From NCBI RefSeq assembly GCF_022829725.1, contig NZ_JAKSYG010000209.1, positions 1 through 64,000 on the forward strand: a stretch of 64,000 bases of DNA, given 5' to 3'. The position numbers and the translations under genes are program-made. How positions within the stretch are numbered: position 1 is the first letter of the stretch; each line of letters begins with the position of its first letter. Under the pieces are notes generated by a model. It was not told the DNA's origin and ran no database searches. It was given only the letters and a program-made list of their open reading frames with translations. This document shows positions 1 to 8,854 of this stretch, piece after piece. This DNA is from Methylobacterium sp. E-005. GTDB lineage: Bacteria > Pseudomonadota > Alphaproteobacteria > Rhizobiales > Beijerinckiaceae.

Positions 1-216
1 GGGGCGATGGTGCTGCACCTGCTGTCCGAGAAGGGCGCGCTGGATGCGGGCGGGGTTCGGGTCCGGACGATGACGCTGCCGGACACCTACCAGGACCACG
101 ACAGCCCGGAGAAGATGTACGCCGAGGCCGGGCTCGATGCCCAGGCCATCGTCAAGACGGCCCTCGATACCCTGCCGGAGCGCAAGGAAGGGCGGTCGCG
201 TTTGCGGCTCGCCTGA
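1..216 (+). CDS. dxs: 1-deoxy-D-xylulose-5-phosphate synthase, C-terminal end (partial)
   Basis: The window opens inside this gene; only the last 71 codons are present and the true start lies upstream. The visible residues (HLLSEKGALDAGG, then RTMTLPD and DSPEKMYAEAGLDA) match the end of the C-terminal transketolase-like domain of Dxs. The enzyme condenses pyruvate and glyceraldehyde-3-phosphate to DXP, the first step of the MEP isoprenoid pathway in the cytoplasm. Its position just upstream of hopanoid genes on the same strand fits a role in supplying isoprenoid precursors, although a terminator separates the two. The family assignment rests on a short stretch but the motif is distinctive. 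Confidence 0.85.
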   Translation, partial: GAMVLHLLSEKGALDAGGVRVRTMTLPDTYQDHDSPEKMYAEAGLDAQAIVKTALDTLPERKEGRSRLRLA

Positions 217-505
217 TCCGATTGGGCTGCTTCGCGACGAGTCCGGTGCTGGATCCCGGGTCGCATTCCGCTGGCGCGTCATGCACCTGGAAAAGGGGGG
301 CGTCTCATCCGACGCCACCCTTTTCCCGGACAGGTGGAGCGAAGCGGGGCCTGGTCCGGACCCAGCACAGGAAGCCGCCGCCCAGCGGCTCCGCATATCC
401 ACCCAGCGCTGCCTCAACTTGCCGCCTCGCCGGTTCGATGACACAAGCGCGGCGCGGCCGGCGGTCCCCGGCCCCACTGAGAGACGGTAACCCTCCAGAT
501 CCGTG
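217..505. other. intergenic region dxs-hpnA
   Basis: No credible gene is present; short open frames on both strands are shadows. The stretch holds the dxs terminator (291-324) and must carry the promoter of the hopanoid operon, but I could not pick out a convincing -35/-10 pair. Confidence 0.5.
291..324 (+). terminator. Rho-independent terminator after dxs
   Basis: A hairpin with arms AAAAGGG-g-GGCGTC and GACGCC-a-CCCTTTT around a 6-base loop (305-310) ends in a T run. The symmetric A and T runs mean it could work on either strand. It lies 75 bases after the dxs stop and before the hopanoid operon, so that operon probably has its own promoter between 325 and 505. Confidence 0.7.
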
Positions 506-1534
506 ATGGCAGAGGCCACAACCCCCGGCTCTCCCGAGGTCGGCCCCGTGCTGATCACCGGCGCGAGCGGCTTCCTCGGTTCGGCCCTGGTCGACGTGTT
601 CCGTCGCGCCGGCTTCCCGGTGCGCATCCTTGTGCGCGCGTCGAGCCCGCGGACCAACCTCACCTGGACCGATGTCGACATCGCCGACGGCGACATGCGC
701 GATCCGGCCGCCGTGGCGGCGGCGATGCGCGGCCAGCGCTACCTCATCCACGCGGCGGCCGATTACCGGCTCTGGGCCCCCGATATGGAAGAAATCGTCC
801 GGACCAACCGCGACGGCACGCGCCTGATGATGCGCGCCGCCCTGGAGGCCGGCATCGAGCGGGTCGTCTACACATCCAGCGTCGCGACGATCAAGCCGCC
901 GGCCGATGGCGTGACGCCCTCCGACGAGACCATGCCGCTGACGCCCGAGACCGCCATCGGCGCCTATAAGCGCAGCAAGGTCGTGGCCGAGCGTGTGGTC
1001 GAGGAGATGGTGGCCCGGGACGGGCTGAAGGCCGTGATCGTCAATCCCTCGACGCCGATCGGCCCCCGCGACGTGAAGCCGACGCCGACCGGCCGGATCA
1101 TCCAGGAGGCGGCGCTCGGCAAGATGCCGGCCTTCGTCGATACCGGCCTTAACCTCGCCCATGTGGACGACGTGGCGCACGGCCATCTGCTCGCCCTCCA
1201 AAAGGGGCGGATCGGCGAGCGCTACATCCTCGGCGGCGAGGACGTCTTCCTGTCGCAGATGCTCGCTGACATTGCCGGCATGGTCGGGCGCAAGCCGCCG
1301 ACCGTGAACCTGCCGCGGGCGGCGGTCTATCCCGTCGCGTTCTTCGCCCAGCTCGCCGCCCGGGTGACGGGCAAGCAGCCCTTCGCGACGATCGACGGCA
1401 TCCGCATGTCGCGCTACCGCATGTTCTTCTCGGACCGGAAGGCCCGGGCCGAGCTGGGCTATTCGGCACGGCCCTATCGCGAGGGGCTCTCCGACGCGAT
1501 CACATGGTTCCGCCAAGCCGGGTATCTCGGATGA
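506..1534 (+). CDS. hpnA: hopanoid-associated NAD-dependent sugar epimerase HpnA
   Basis: This 342-residue protein belongs to the extended short-chain dehydrogenase family. The Rossmann glycine motif is at about residues 15-24 (ITGASGFLGS) and the catalytic tyrosine-lysine pair appears as YKRSK near residue 155. HpnA proteins are encoded in hopanoid clusters and have been linked to modification of the side chain; the exact substrate is not settled. The ATG at 506 is preferred over the GTG directly before it at 503. The stop overlaps the hpnC start (ATGA at 1531-1534), so translation is probably coupled. The gene opens a tightly packed hopanoid operon. Confidence 0.88.
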   Translation: MAEATTPGSPEVGPVLITGASGFLGSALVDVFRRAGFPVRILVRASSPRTNLTWTDVDIADGDMRDPAAVAAAMRGQRYLIHAAADYRLWAPDMEEIVRTNRDGTRLMMRAALEAGIERVVYTSSVATIKPPADGVTPSDETMPLTPETAIGAYKRSKVVAERVVEEMVARDGLKAVIVNPSTPIGPRDVKPTPTGRIIQEAALGKMPAFVDTGLNLAHVDDVAHGHLLALQKGRIGERYILGGEDVFLSQMLADIAGMVGRKPPTVNLPRAAVYPVAFFAQLAARVTGKQPFATIDGIRMSRYRMFFSDRKARAELGYSARPYREGLSDAITWFRQAGYLG

Positions 1535-2427
1535 GCACGCTCGACTCCGCCACCGCGACCCGCTCCGGCAAGGGCCACCGCGACGAGAATTTCCCGGTCG
1601 CCTCGCACCTGATCCATCCGCGCCACCGCGGGGCGATCCTGGCCTTCTACAATTTCGTCCGCGCCGGCGACGACGTGGCCGATCACACGGAGCTGTCGCC
1701 CGACCGTAAGCTCACGCTGCTCGACCGGCTGGCCGATTCGCTCACCGGGGCCGGCCCGTCCGATCCCGAGGCGGAGCCGCTCAAGCGTGAACTGGCCGCC
1801 CGCGGTCTGCCGCCCCGACATGCCGTGGAACTCCTCGACGCGTTCCGGATGGACGCCCGCAAGAATCGCTACGCGACCTGGGACGAGCTGATTCACTATT
1901 GCCGCTACTCGGCCATGCCGGTGGGGCGTTTCGTCCTCGACGTGCACGGCGAGGATCCGGCCCGGGTCTGGGGACCGTCCGACGCGATCTGTGCGGCCCT
2001 GCAGGTGATCAATCACCTCCAGGATTGCGGCAAGGATTTTTTGGGCCTCGACCGGGTCTATATCCCGCAGGACGCGCTGGATCGTCATGGTGCGACCGTG
2101 GCGATGCTGGGTCAGCCCAAGGCGACACCCCAGCTCCGGGCCGTGATCCGCGAACTGGCGCAGAGATGCCTCGATCTTCTGGATGAGGGCGCGGTTCTGC
2201 CGGACCTGATCGACGACCTGCGGCTGTCCCTGGAGATCGCCGCGATCCACCGCCTCGCCGTGGTGCTGAGCCGCGGTCTGCTGGAGCACGATCCGCTCTC
2301 GGAGAAAGTCCATCACGGCAAGGCCGCCTTCGCCCTGACGGCTCTGGGCGGCATCGCCGCCACCCTGGCACGCCGGCCGTTCCGGGGACGCGTCGTGCGG
2401 GCTGCCGTTCAAGGAATCCGCCCGTGA
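1531..2427 (+). CDS. hpnC: squalene synthase HpnC (hydroxysqualene synthase)
   Basis: A trans-isoprenyl diphosphate synthase of the squalene/phytoene synthase fold, 298 residues. The first aspartate-rich motif is visible as GDDVADH near residues 47-53 and the second region as DCGKDFLGLDR near residues 164-174. In the HpnCDE route, HpnD makes presqualene diphosphate from two farnesyl diphosphates, HpnC turns it into hydroxysqualene and HpnE reduces that to squalene. The start at 1531 (ATGAGCACG) overlaps the hpnA stop; a GTG 27 bases earlier is less likely. Its last codons overlap hpnD by GTGA. Note that hpnB, found between hpnA and hpnC in some operons, is absent. Confidence 0.9.
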   Translation: MSTLDSATATRSGKGHRDENFPVASHLIHPRHRGAILAFYNFVRAGDDVADHTELSPDRKLTLLDRLADSLTGAGPSDPEAEPLKRELAARGLPPRHAVELLDAFRMDARKNRYATWDELIHYCRYSAMPVGRFVLDVHGEDPARVWGPSDAICAALQVINHLQDCGKDFLGLDRVYIPQDALDRHGATVAMLGQPKATPQLRAVIRELAQRCLDLLDEGAVLPDLIDDLRLSLEIAAIHRLAVVLSRGLLEHDPLSEKVHHGKAAFALTALGGIAATLARRPFRGRVVRAAVQGIRP

Positions 2428-3272
2428 GCGCCACCGCGACACCCGCCGCCGGGGAGGCCGCCGCCCCGGCCCTGCCGGCCGCCGGCTCGTCCTTCTACAC
2501 CGCCATGCGCCTGCTCCCGAAGGAGCGGCGGGAGGCGATGTACGCGGTCTACGCCTTCTGCCGGGCCGTGGACGACGTCGCCGACGACGGCGGCACCCGG
2601 CCGGTGCGGCAGGCCGAACTCGACCGCTGGCGCGCCGATATCGATGCCCTCTATGCCGGACGCCCGGCGCCCCGGGTGCGCGACCTCGTCGAGCCGGTGC
2701 GCCGCTTCGGCCTCAAGCGCGAGGATTTCCAGGCGGTCATCGACGGCATGGCGATGGACGCGATGGAGGATATCGTCGCCCCGGATGCCGAGACCCTGGA
2801 CCTCTATTGCGACCGGGTCGCGAGCGCCGTCGGCCGCCTGTCGGTGCGGATCTTCGGCATGCCGGAGGCGGACGGGATCCGGCTCGCGTGGCACCAGGGA
2901 CGGGCGCTCCAGCTCACCAACATCCTGCGCGACATCGACGAGGATGCCGAGCGCGGCCGGCTCTACCTGCCGCGCGAGAAGCTCCAGGCGATCGGGCTGA
3001 TCGATCCGACGCCGGTCGCGGCGATCAGCCATCCCCGCATCGGCGAGGTCTGCCTCTCCCTCGCCCGCGAGGCCGAGGAGCATTATCAGGCGACCTGGGA
3101 GATCATCCGGCGCAGCCCGCGCAAGGCCACCAAGGCCGCCCGGCTGATGGCGGCCGCCTACCACCTCTACCTGAAGGCCGTGCTCGCCCGCGGCTGGGCC
3201 ATGCCCCGGGTCCGGGTGAAGCCCGGCAAGCGCGCGCTGCTCGGCGTCGTCCTCCGGCACGGCCTGATCTGA
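2424..3272 (+). CDS. hpnD: presqualene diphosphate synthase HpnD
   Basis: A 282-residue squalene/phytoene synthase family enzyme that joins two farnesyl diphosphates into presqualene diphosphate. Both metal-binding motifs are clear: DDVADD near residue 52 and DIDEDAERGR near residue 171, the latter within the family signature that begins QLTNILRD. It starts at a GTG whose bases overlap the hpnC stop (GTGA), and its own stop overlaps the hpnE start (TGATG), so the three squalene genes are translationally coupled. HpnC and HpnD are related paralogues; this copy, with the canonical second DxxxD, fits HpnD. Confidence 0.9.
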   Translation: MSATATPAAGEAAAPALPAAGSSFYTAMRLLPKERREAMYAVYAFCRAVDDVADDGGTRPVRQAELDRWRADIDALYAGRPAPRVRDLVEPVRRFGLKREDFQAVIDGMAMDAMEDIVAPDAETLDLYCDRVASAVGRLSVRIFGMPEADGIRLAWHQGRALQLTNILRDIDEDAERGRLYLPREKLQAIGLIDPTPVAAISHPRIGEVCLSLAREAEEHYQATWEIIRRSPRKATKAARLMAAAYHLYLKAVLARGWAMPRVRVKPGKRALLGVVLRHGLI

Positions 3273-4555
3273 TGGGAACGCTTCACGTCGTCGGGGCCGG
3301 TCTCGCCGGCCTGTCCGCCGCCGTCGCGCTGGCCGAGTCCGGCGCGCGGGTGGTGCTGCACGAGGCCGCCAAGCAGGCGGGGGGGCGCTGCCGCTCCTAC
3401 TACGATCCGGCGCTGGGCCTGACCCTCGACAACGGCAACCACCTGCTGCTCTCCGGCAATGCCGATGCGCTGGGCTTCCTCAAGACGGTCGGCGCCCCCG
3501 CCGACGCCCTCGTCGGGCCGGACGCGGCTGAGTTCGACTTCGCCGACCTGAAGACCGGCGAACGCTGGTGCCTGCGTCCCAATTCCGGGCGGCTGCCCTG
3601 GTGGGTGATGAGCCCGTCCCGCCGCGTCCCCGGCACGAAGGCGCGCGACTACCTCGCGCCGCTCGGCATTCTGCGGGCGGCCTCCGGCAAGGCCGAGGGC
3701 GCGGGCGGCACGATCGGCGCCCACATGGCCTGCGAGGGCGACCTCTACCGGCGGCTCTGGCATCCGGTGCTGCTGGCCGCCCTCAACACCGAGCCGCGCG
3801 ACAGCGACGTCGGGCTCGCCGCCCGGATCCTGCGCGAGACCCTGGGGGCCGGCGGCAAGGCCTGCCGACCGCTGGTGGCGGTGGAGGGCCTGTCCTACGC
3901 CTTCGTCGATCCGGCATTGCGCTTCCTCGCGGCGCGCGGTTGCGAGATCCGGTTGGGCCGGCGCCTGCGCGGCCTCGATCTGGCGGAGGGGCGCGTCGCC
4001 CAACTCCAGTTCTCGGACGGCGCCGAAACCGTCGGACCGGATGACGGGATCGTGCTGGCGCTCCCCCCGTGGGTCGCCCGCGAGGTGTTGCCTGGTCTCC
4101 TCGCCCCGGTGGAATTCCGCTCCATCGTGAACGCGCATTTCGCGCTCACGCCGAAGCCCGGAAGCCCGCTGGTGCTCGGCGTCGTCAACAGCCTCACGGA
4201 GTGGCTCTTCGCCTATCCGGACCGGTATTCAGTGACGATCAGCGGTGCCGACAGGCTCCTCGACGTGCCCCGGGAGGATCTCGCCCGCCAGATCTGGTCC
4301 GAGATCGCACGCTTGTGTGATCTTGAACCGGAACTGCCGAGCTGGCAGATCGTAAAGGAGAAGCGTGCGACCTTCGCGGCGACGCCGGCGGAAGCCGCGC
4401 GGCGCCCGGGAGCCGAAACCGCCTACACAAATCTCGTCCTGGCAGGCGATTGGACCGCCACCGGTCTGCCATCGACGATCGAGGGAGCGATCCGCTCGGG
4501 AAAGACGGCCGCGCGCGCCCTGCGCGCCGGAACCCGGCTGCGCGGCGCAGCTTAG
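3272..4555 (+). CDS. hpnE: hydroxysqualene dehydroxylase HpnE
   Basis: A 427-residue FAD-dependent amine-oxidase/phytoene-desaturase-like flavoprotein. The N-terminal dinucleotide-binding motif VVGAGLAGLSAAVALAESG is followed by an acidic residue ending the second beta strand, and the C-terminal FAD-contacting segment LAGDWTATGLPSTIEGAIRSG is typical of the family. It reduces hydroxysqualene to squalene, the last step before cyclisation. I start it at the ATG in TGATG at 3272; the longer open frame upstream runs through hpnD and is not coding. A 38-base gap separates it from shc. Confidence 0.9.
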   Translation: MGTLHVVGAGLAGLSAAVALAESGARVVLHEAAKQAGGRCRSYYDPALGLTLDNGNHLLLSGNADALGFLKTVGAPADALVGPDAAEFDFADLKTGERWCLRPNSGRLPWWVMSPSRRVPGTKARDYLAPLGILRAASGKAEGAGGTIGAHMACEGDLYRRLWHPVLLAALNTEPRDSDVGLAARILRETLGAGGKACRPLVAVEGLSYAFVDPALRFLAARGCEIRLGRRLRGLDLAEGRVAQLQFSDGAETVGPDDGIVLALPPWVAREVLPGLLAPVEFRSIVNAHFALTPKPGSPLVLGVVNSLTEWLFAYPDRYSVTISGADRLLDVPREDLARQIWSEIARLCDLEPELPSWQIVKEKRATFAATPAEAARRPGAETAYTNLVLAGDWTATGLPSTIEGAIRSGKTAARALRAGTRLRGAA

Positions 4556-4593
4556 GCATACGTCCGCCGCGAGGCGGATGTTCGAGGTCGAGG

Positions 4594-6594
4594 ATGATGA
4601 GAGAGGCCGTAAGCAAAGTCGAGCCGCTTCAGCGGTCGAAGACGCAGGGGATCTCGCTGGACGATGTCGAGCGCGGCATCGCGCAGGCGACTCGTGCCCT
4701 CACGGCATTGGCCCAGGACGACGGGCATATCTGCTTCGAGCTCGAGGCGGATGCCACGATTCCGTCCGAGTATATCCTGTTCCACCAGTTCCGCGGCACG
4801 CAGATCCGGGATGGCCTGGAGGCCAAGATCGGCCATTACCTGCGCCGCACCCAGGGTCGTCACGGCGGCTGGGCCCTCGTCCACGAGGGGCCCTTCGACA
4901 TGAGTTGCACCGTCAAGGCGTATTTCGCCCTCAAGATGATCGGCGACGACATCGAGGCGCCGCACATGCGCCGGGCCCGCGAGGCGATCCTGGCCCGCGG
5001 CGGGGCGGCCAACGCCAACGTCTTCACCCGCTTCATGCTGGCGCTCTACGGGGAGGTGCCGTGGCGCGCCGTCCCGGTGATGCCGGTCGAGGTGATGTTC
5101 CTGCCGAAGTGGTTCCCGTTCCACCTCGACAAGATCAGCTACTGGGCCCGCACCACCGTGGTGCCGCTCTTCGTGCTCCAGGCGACGAAGCCGCGGGCGC
5201 GCAATCCGCGCGGCGTCAGCATCCAGGAGTTGTTCGTCACGCCGCCGGAGAGCGTTCGGCGCTGGCCGGGCTCGCCCCACGCCACGTGGCCCTGGACCCC
5301 GATCTTCGGCTTCATCGACCGGATGCTCCAGTCGGTCGAGGACCGGATGCCGCGCAAGAGCCGGCAGCGCGCCATGGAGAAGGCCCGCGCCTGGGTCAGC
5401 GAGCGCCTGAACGGCGAGGATGGGCTCGGGGCGATCTTCCCCGCCATGGTCAACTCGGTGCTGATGTGCGAGGTGATGGGCTACCGGCCCGATCACCCGC
5501 AGGTCCGCGTCGCCTGCGACGCCATCGAGAAGCTCGTGGTCGAGAAGGCCGACGAGGCCTATGTCCAGCCCTGCGTCTCGCCGGTCTGGGATACAGCACT
5601 GGCGAGCCACGCGTTGCTGGAGGCTGGCGGCCCCGAGGCCGAGGCGCAGGCGCGTGCCGGCCTCGACTGGCTGAAGCCCCGCCAGGTGCTCGACATCGTC
5701 GGCGATTGGGCGGCGCGCAAGCCGAAGGTCCGGCCGGGCGGCTGGGCGTTCCAGTACGCAAACGCCCATTATCCCGATCTCGACGACACCGCCGTGGTGG
5801 TGATGGCCATGGACCGGGCCATGCACCAGCACGGGTTGGTCGCCGGCATGCCGGATTACAAGCTTGCGATCGCCCGTGCCCGGGAATGGGTCGAGGGGCT
5901 GCAGTCGGAGGATGGCGGCTGGGCGGCGTTCGACGCCGACAACAACCACATGTACCTCAACCACATCCCGTTCTCGGATCACGGGGCGCTGCTCGACCCG
6001 CCGACCGCGGACGTGACCGCCCGCGTGGTCGGGATGCTGGCCCAGCTCGGCGAGACCCGGGAGACCTCCCGGGCGCTCGACCGCGGCGTGAACTACCTCC
6101 TGAACGACCAGGAGGAGGACGGCTCGTGGTACGGCCGCTGGGGCATGAACTTCATCTACGGCACGTGGTCGGTGCTCTGTGCCCTCAACGCCGCCGGCGT
6201 CGATCCGGCTGATCCGCGGATCCAGAAGGCCGTGTCCTGGCTGATCCGCATCCAGAACCCGGATGGCGGCTGGGGCGAGGACGCCTCCTCGTACAAGATC
6301 GACCCGGCGTTCGAGCCCGGCTCGTCCACCGCCTCGCAGACCGCCTGGGCGTTGCTCGCCCTGATGGCGGCCGGCGCGGTCGATGACCCGGCCGTGACCC
6401 GGGGCATCAACTTCCTGACCCGGACGCAGGGCGCGGACGGCTTCTGGAAGGAGGAGCGCTACACGGCCACGGGCTTCCCGCGGGTCTTCTACCTGCGGTA
6501 TCATGGCTACCCGAAGTTCTTCCCGCTCTGGGCAATGGCGCGTTTCCGCAACCTGAAGCGCACCAACAGCCGACGCGTCCAGTTCGGCATGTGA
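4594..6594 (+). CDS. shc: squalene-hopene cyclase
   Basis: A 666-residue class II triterpene cyclase that converts squalene to hopene and hopanol at the membrane surface. The protonating DXDD motif is present as DLDDTA near residue 395, and several QW-type repeats are visible (for example GSWYGRWGMNFIYGTW and GGWGEDASS). Length agrees with bacterial SHCs (about 630-720). Two adjacent ATGs at 4594 and 4597 are preceded by a purine-rich GAGG; the frame is open further upstream but that part has no homology character. It follows hpnE by 38 bases in the same operon and corresponds to hpnF. Confidence 0.95.
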   Translation: MMREAVSKVEPLQRSKTQGISLDDVERGIAQATRALTALAQDDGHICFELEADATIPSEYILFHQFRGTQIRDGLEAKIGHYLRRTQGRHGGWALVHEGPFDMSCTVKAYFALKMIGDDIEAPHMRRAREAILARGGAANANVFTRFMLALYGEVPWRAVPVMPVEVMFLPKWFPFHLDKISYWARTTVVPLFVLQATKPRARNPRGVSIQELFVTPPESVRRWPGSPHATWPWTPIFGFIDRMLQSVEDRMPRKSRQRAMEKARAWVSERLNGEDGLGAIFPAMVNSVLMCEVMGYRPDHPQVRVACDAIEKLVVEKADEAYVQPCVSPVWDTALASHALLEAGGPEAEAQARAGLDWLKPRQVLDIVGDWAARKPKVRPGGWAFQYANAHYPDLDDTAVVVMAMDRAMHQHGLVAGMPDYKLAIARAREWVEGLQSEDGGWAAFDADNNHMYLNHIPFSDHGALLDPPTADVTARVVGMLAQLGETRETSRALDRGVNYLLNDQEEDGSWYGRWGMNFIYGTWSVLCALNAAGVDPADPRIQKAVSWLIRIQNPDGGWGEDASSYKIDPAFEPGSSTASQTAWALLALMAAGAVDDPAVTRGINFLTRTQGADGFWKEERYTATGFPRVFYLRYHGYPKFFPLWAMARFRNLKRTNSRRVQFGM

Positions 6595-6819
6595 TGCGAT
6601 GAGCCGGTCCGGATGGACCGGCCCGTTTCTCCACCGGATCGCAGCGCGTTCGACCGTCCCGGTGACCGACCTGCGAGCCCCGGTATCCGTCACGTGGCCT
6701 CCTCAGACAGCGATCCCGCGGGTACGGGTGAGCCCCCTCCCCCGCAGGATCAACCTGCCGCGACCCCGCGGCGTTCGCGTCTGCTTGCGGAGCTGGCGGG
6801 ACTGGTCCACCAGCGGACG

Positions 6820-7518
6820 ATGATCGATCCAAAAGCCCCCGTCCTGGCCGTGACCGGACTCGCCCGCGAGCGCCGCATGGCGGCCGGGGCCGGCGTAGAA
6901 GCTGTGGGTGCCGGCGGTAACCCGCATCGCCTGCGCCAGCTCCTCGACGGGCGCGCCCAGCCCGGCTGTCGGGCTGTGGTGAGTTTCGGTATCGCGGGCG
7001 GTCTCGATCCGGCGCTCAAGCCGGGCGACATCGTGGTTGGGACCGGTGTGGTGAGCGAAGACGGGCGGCGAGCGGCCGATCTCGATCTTTCGGCCACGCT
7101 GCTCAATCTCCTGTCCGGGGTGGGACCACGGGTGATCCCGGCGGATCTGGCGGGGGTCGATGCGGCCATCCTTGCGGTCGATGGCAAGACGGACTTGCGC
7201 GCCGCGACGGGCGCCGCGGCGGTCGATATGGAATCGCATGTCGCGGCGGCCTTCGCGGGTCGGCATGGCCTGCCCTTCGCGGCCCTCCGGGTGATCTGCG
7301 ATCCCGCCGGTCAAGCGCTCCCCGCCTTCGCCGCCGAAGCGCTCACGGCGGACGGTGAGCCGGACATCGCCGCGGTGTTCTTCGCCTTCGCCCGAGGCCG
7401 GGCAAGGCTGGGGGATCTGATGCGCCTCGCCAAGGACTCGAACGCCGCCTTTGCGGCGCTCGGCCGGTGCCGGGCCCGGCTCGGGGTGGGGCTGGGGATT
7501 CCGTCGACCGAACGATAA
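6820..7518 (+). CDS. hpnG: adenosylhopane nucleosidase/phosphorylase HpnG
   Basis: A nucleoside-phosphorylase-fold protein of about 232 residues. VVSFGIAGGLDPALKPGDIVVG resembles the nucleoside-binding core and VDMESHVAAAFA carries the ribose/purine-site Met-Glu pair. HpnG removes adenine from adenosylhopane, leading to ribosylhopane and then bacteriohopanetetrol. The frame is open from 6613, but family members begin close to LAVTGLARE, so I use the ATG at 6820 (MIDPKAPVLAV). The 225 bases after shc are therefore non-coding or a longer N-terminus. The usual upstream enzyme gene hpnH (adenosylhopane synthase) is not in the window. Confidence 0.85.
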   Translation: MIDPKAPVLAVTGLARERRMAAGAGVEAVGAGGNPHRLRQLLDGRAQPGCRAVVSFGIAGGLDPALKPGDIVVGTGVVSEDGRRAADLDLSATLLNLLSGVGPRVIPADLAGVDAAILAVDGKTDLRAATGAAAVDMESHVAAAFAGRHGLPFAALRVICDPAGQALPAFAAEALTADGEPDIAAVFFAFARGRARLGDLMRLAKDSNAAFAALGRCRARLGVGLGIPSTER

Positions 7519-7569
7519 TGGCGCCCCTCGCGTGACCCGATCCGCGCCGTCGAGCGAGTTTACGGGAGC

Positions 7570-8520
7570 TTAGTACGCCCGAAGCCCAGGGTTGGGATTC
7601 TGCCACGCACTGACCTTTTCGACGATGACCTTAGCCGACGCCGTCTGCCCAAGCAGTGATATGAGGATGTCGCTGTTGCGCATGAGGTTTTCTGCGAGAT
7701 TGGAGAACCCAGAGTACCATTCGAGATGATCGTCCCGCTTCAGGGGAATTTTATAATATTCGTTCGACAGGGCCGATGTGAGCAGATCGAGAATGGCTTC
7801 AGAATTGCGCTCGAACGCAGATCTGAAGTTCTTGTTGCTGTGAATTGGGGATTCTTGATCCGGCAATGTCGAAAAATGGATGACGTTATCGCGACCGAAC
7901 ACCGTCTCGCAATACTGTCTGCAATTCAGACTGTCCATCGCCACAAAGACGGGAATTAAGATCGATCCGGCCATTTGATCGATGATCGGTCGGTAATGAC
8001 TCTGGTGATCCGTATTACGGATATGAACCGCACCAAATGGCCGTCCGATATTTTCGATTCGTTGCCTCAACAGATCAGTAATGCTGTCTTGAAGGACGAG
8101 TTTTTTCAAGAGATTAATCGACAGATTGCTTCCGCCGCACGTGTGACGAACCAAAATATCGGCATCATACGGTTTTGAAAGGTCGAACGAAATCGGTACT
8201 CCCGTCTCGGCGTCAACGAAATTATCGTACGCAGCACTCCATTGCGGGATATAAGAACTCAATCGTCCTTCGAGCACGGAGGGAACGACACTCAACAAGT
8301 CAAGGGATTCCTGCACGACGTCAGGATCCAGCATCAACGTCTCGTCTCGGCTTATAAAATAATTCGAAAACTTGTCATGAAAATGGAATGAGTTTTTGTA
8401 GCCGGTATCAACTATGACCACGCGGCCTGTTTGTACAGCGTAATAATACGCCATTTCGATCTGACAAAAGGTATCGTTCAGGCCAGCATCCGGCCTGCTG
8501 AGAACATATTTTTTTGACAT
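7570..8520 (-). CDS. fucosyltransferase-like glycosyltransferase, probably acquired
   Basis: A 316-residue protein starting at the ATG at 8520 (MSKKYVLSRPDAG); a TTG three codons earlier is less likely. The segment GAVHIRNTDHQSHYRP near the middle resembles the H-x-R-x-x-D sugar-nucleotide motif of the fucosyltransferase superfamily (NodZ/FUT8 and protein O-fucosyltransferases), and SDILISLLGQTASAKVIVEK near the end fits the third motif region. The assignment is by motif only. G+C is about 45% against about 70% around it, with AT-rich codons, a strong sign of horizontal transfer. It stands alone, convergent with hpnG, with no sugar-nucleotide synthesis genes nearby, so its acceptor is unknown. 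Confidence 0.6.
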   Translation of the reverse strand: MSKKYVLSRPDAGLNDTFCQIEMAYYYAVQTGRVVIVDTGYKNSFHFHDKFSNYFISRDETLMLDPDVVQESLDLLSVVPSVLEGRLSSYIPQWSAAYDNFVDAETGVPISFDLSKPYDADILVRHTCGGSNLSINLLKKLVLQDSITDLLRQRIENIGRPFGAVHIRNTDHQSHYRPIIDQMAGSILIPVFVAMDSLNCRQYCETVFGRDNVIHFSTLPDQESPIHSNKNFRSAFERNSEAILDLLTSALSNEYYKIPLKRDDHLEWYSGFSNLAENLMRNSDILISLLGQTASAKVIVEKVSAWQNPNPGLRAY

Positions 8521-8854
8521 ACGACGCAAGCAATCAACAACGCAATTCGAGATTTCTTGTCTTGGCGCAGCGGTTCAACCATTGCCGCCAACACAATCCC
8601 CAAACCAGAACAGCATCACCGTTGTCTGGAGTCAAGAAATCCGATGTTCGATCGCACTTAACGTTAGACGATTCTGTTAATTACTATCATTTCTGTTTAT
8701 ATTTACTTTGAGACGTAAATCTAGCCTTACCGTCACTATGAGGAGCTTCTGGACAGTAGTCGGACGAAAAAAGCGCCGGCCTTTTGGGCCGGCGCTTGTG
8801 GACGTGACGACGGGACAGCGCGGGTAGGGATCCCGCGCCGAGGGGAAATTGGCG
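8521..8854. other. AT-rich intergenic region
   Basis: Bases 8521-8760 are far more AT-rich than the rest of the window; 8641-8700 is roughly 35% G+C. No convincing gene is present. The region contains the upstream sequence of the fucosyltransferase-like gene and, from 8767, the degP terminator. The compositional break near 8760 probably marks one edge of the imported segment. Confidence 0.6.
8767..8797 (-). terminator. Rho-independent terminator of degP
   Basis: An 11-bp perfect stem (8771-8781 with 8787-8797) with a 5-base loop is followed, reading leftward, by six T residues (A run at 8767-8772 on the plus strand). It lies 58 bases beyond the degP stop. Confidence 0.9.
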
